Assembly (NCBI GenBank): GCA_020866945.1
Contig: JAJBVW010000032.1
Span: 1 to 5,398 of the forward strand
DNA: 5,398 nt
Source: Oscillospiraceae bacterium
GTDB lineage: Bacteria > Bacillota > Clostridia > Oscillospirales > Oscillospiraceae
Reading direction: 5' to 3'
Numbering within the stretch: position 1 is the stretch's first letter; every line of letters begins with the position of its first letter. This document shows positions 5,155 through 5,398 of the stretch, piece by piece. The translations under genes were made by a program, and so were the position numbers. The notes beneath the pieces are model-generated. The model did not search any database. It saw only the letters and a program-made list of their open reading frames with translations, and was not told where the DNA came from.

Positions 5155-5174
5155 GAATTGAGGGGGAATCGTAT

Positions 5175-5398
5175 ATGACAACGCAGCTGACTGCGGTGTT
5201 TGACGACAGGGATGGGGCAGACCTTGCCCTCATGCGCCTGCGGCGGGGCGGCATCGAGTATTCCATCGCGGAGCTGAAGGCCCCGGAGCGTTCCGCCGCC
5301 TCGGATATGCCGCTCGTGGACATGAGTCCGTCCTATGGCCTCGCCATGACCGACGGCATCCCGCCGGGGGAGGTGTACGCCGCCGTGCTGAACTCCCG
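5175..5398 (+). CDS. Hypothetical protein, N-terminal part, runs off the right edge
   Basis: An ATG at 5175 with an AGGGGGA ribosome site 8 nt upstream opens a frame that stays open to the window end (74 complete codons). The protein begins MTTQLTAVFDDRDGADLALM, continues RLRRGGIEYSIAELKAP, and later reads MPLVDMSPSYGLAMTDGIPPGEVYAAVLNS. The start resembles small 'FDxRxxADxALxxLRxxGI' domains, a ferredoxin-like alpha/beta pattern found in short Firmicute stress-type proteins of the general-stress 17M/YflT kind; this is a weak resemblance. No signal peptide or membrane segment is visible in the part seen. Codon use (GCC, CTG, GAC rich) matches the neighbours. It is transcribed divergently from the radical SAM gene. 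Gene reality is good; function is not recognised. Confidence 0.65.
   Translation, partial: MTTQLTAVFDDRDGADLALMRLRRGGIEYSIAELKAPERSAASDMPLVDMSPSYGLAMTDGIPPGEVYAAVLNS

Noticed and set aside
1..5398. CRISPR array, insertion sequence, tRNA or rRNA
   Set aside because: No regularly spaced repeats, transposase motifs, terminal inverted repeats or tRNA-like cloverleaf were seen on either strand.

Overview
The window looks like chromosome from a moderately GC-rich gut Firmicute of class Clostridia, most likely the Oscillospiraceae (Flavonifractor/Oscillibacter-like). The clues are strong GGAGG-type ribosome binding sites, TATAAT promoters in AT-rich gaps between GC-rich genes, and a typical clostridial gene repertoire. 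The genus is inferred from general resemblance only.

Positions 1-2151 read on the plus strand. They hold the tail of a HAD-family phosphatase, a regulatory gap with a good sigma-A promoter (-35 TTGCCA, 17 bp, -10 TAAAAT), the xanthine phosphoribosyltransferase gene xpt, and a BMP/PnrA-type substrate-binding lipoprotein gene closed by a strong intrinsic terminator. The xpt/BMP boundary is abnormal. Xpt homology stops about 22-25 residues short of the usual C-terminus. The BMP gene begins, in another frame, at its lipobox cysteine with no signal peptide and no start codon of its own. Both frames share the 9-base stretch 832-840, as expected of a deletion (or assembly collapse) through microhomology. 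Xpt and a nucleoside-binding BMP protein would make a coherent purine-salvage pair if intact.

Positions 2167-2823 hold a compact type II toxin-antitoxin operon on the minus strand: Phd/YefM-like antitoxin, then RelE/ParE-like toxin, overlapping by 11 bp. Its promoter has a perfect TATAAT framed by an 8-bp inverted repeat that looks like the autoregulatory operator.

Positions 2873-5150 hold a probable minus-strand two-gene operon: a radical SAM protein followed by a PLP-dependent 'methionine gamma-lyase/aluminium resistance' (YnbB-like) protein. A 10-bp perfect palindrome (5145-5154) upstream supplies a TATAAT to each strand. It serves this operon and a divergent plus-strand gene whose first 74 codons run off the right edge.

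No tRNA, rRNA, CRISPR array, insertion sequence or recognisable riboswitch was seen. The only genuinely anomalous structure is the xpt/BMP junction; the rest is orderly and compact.
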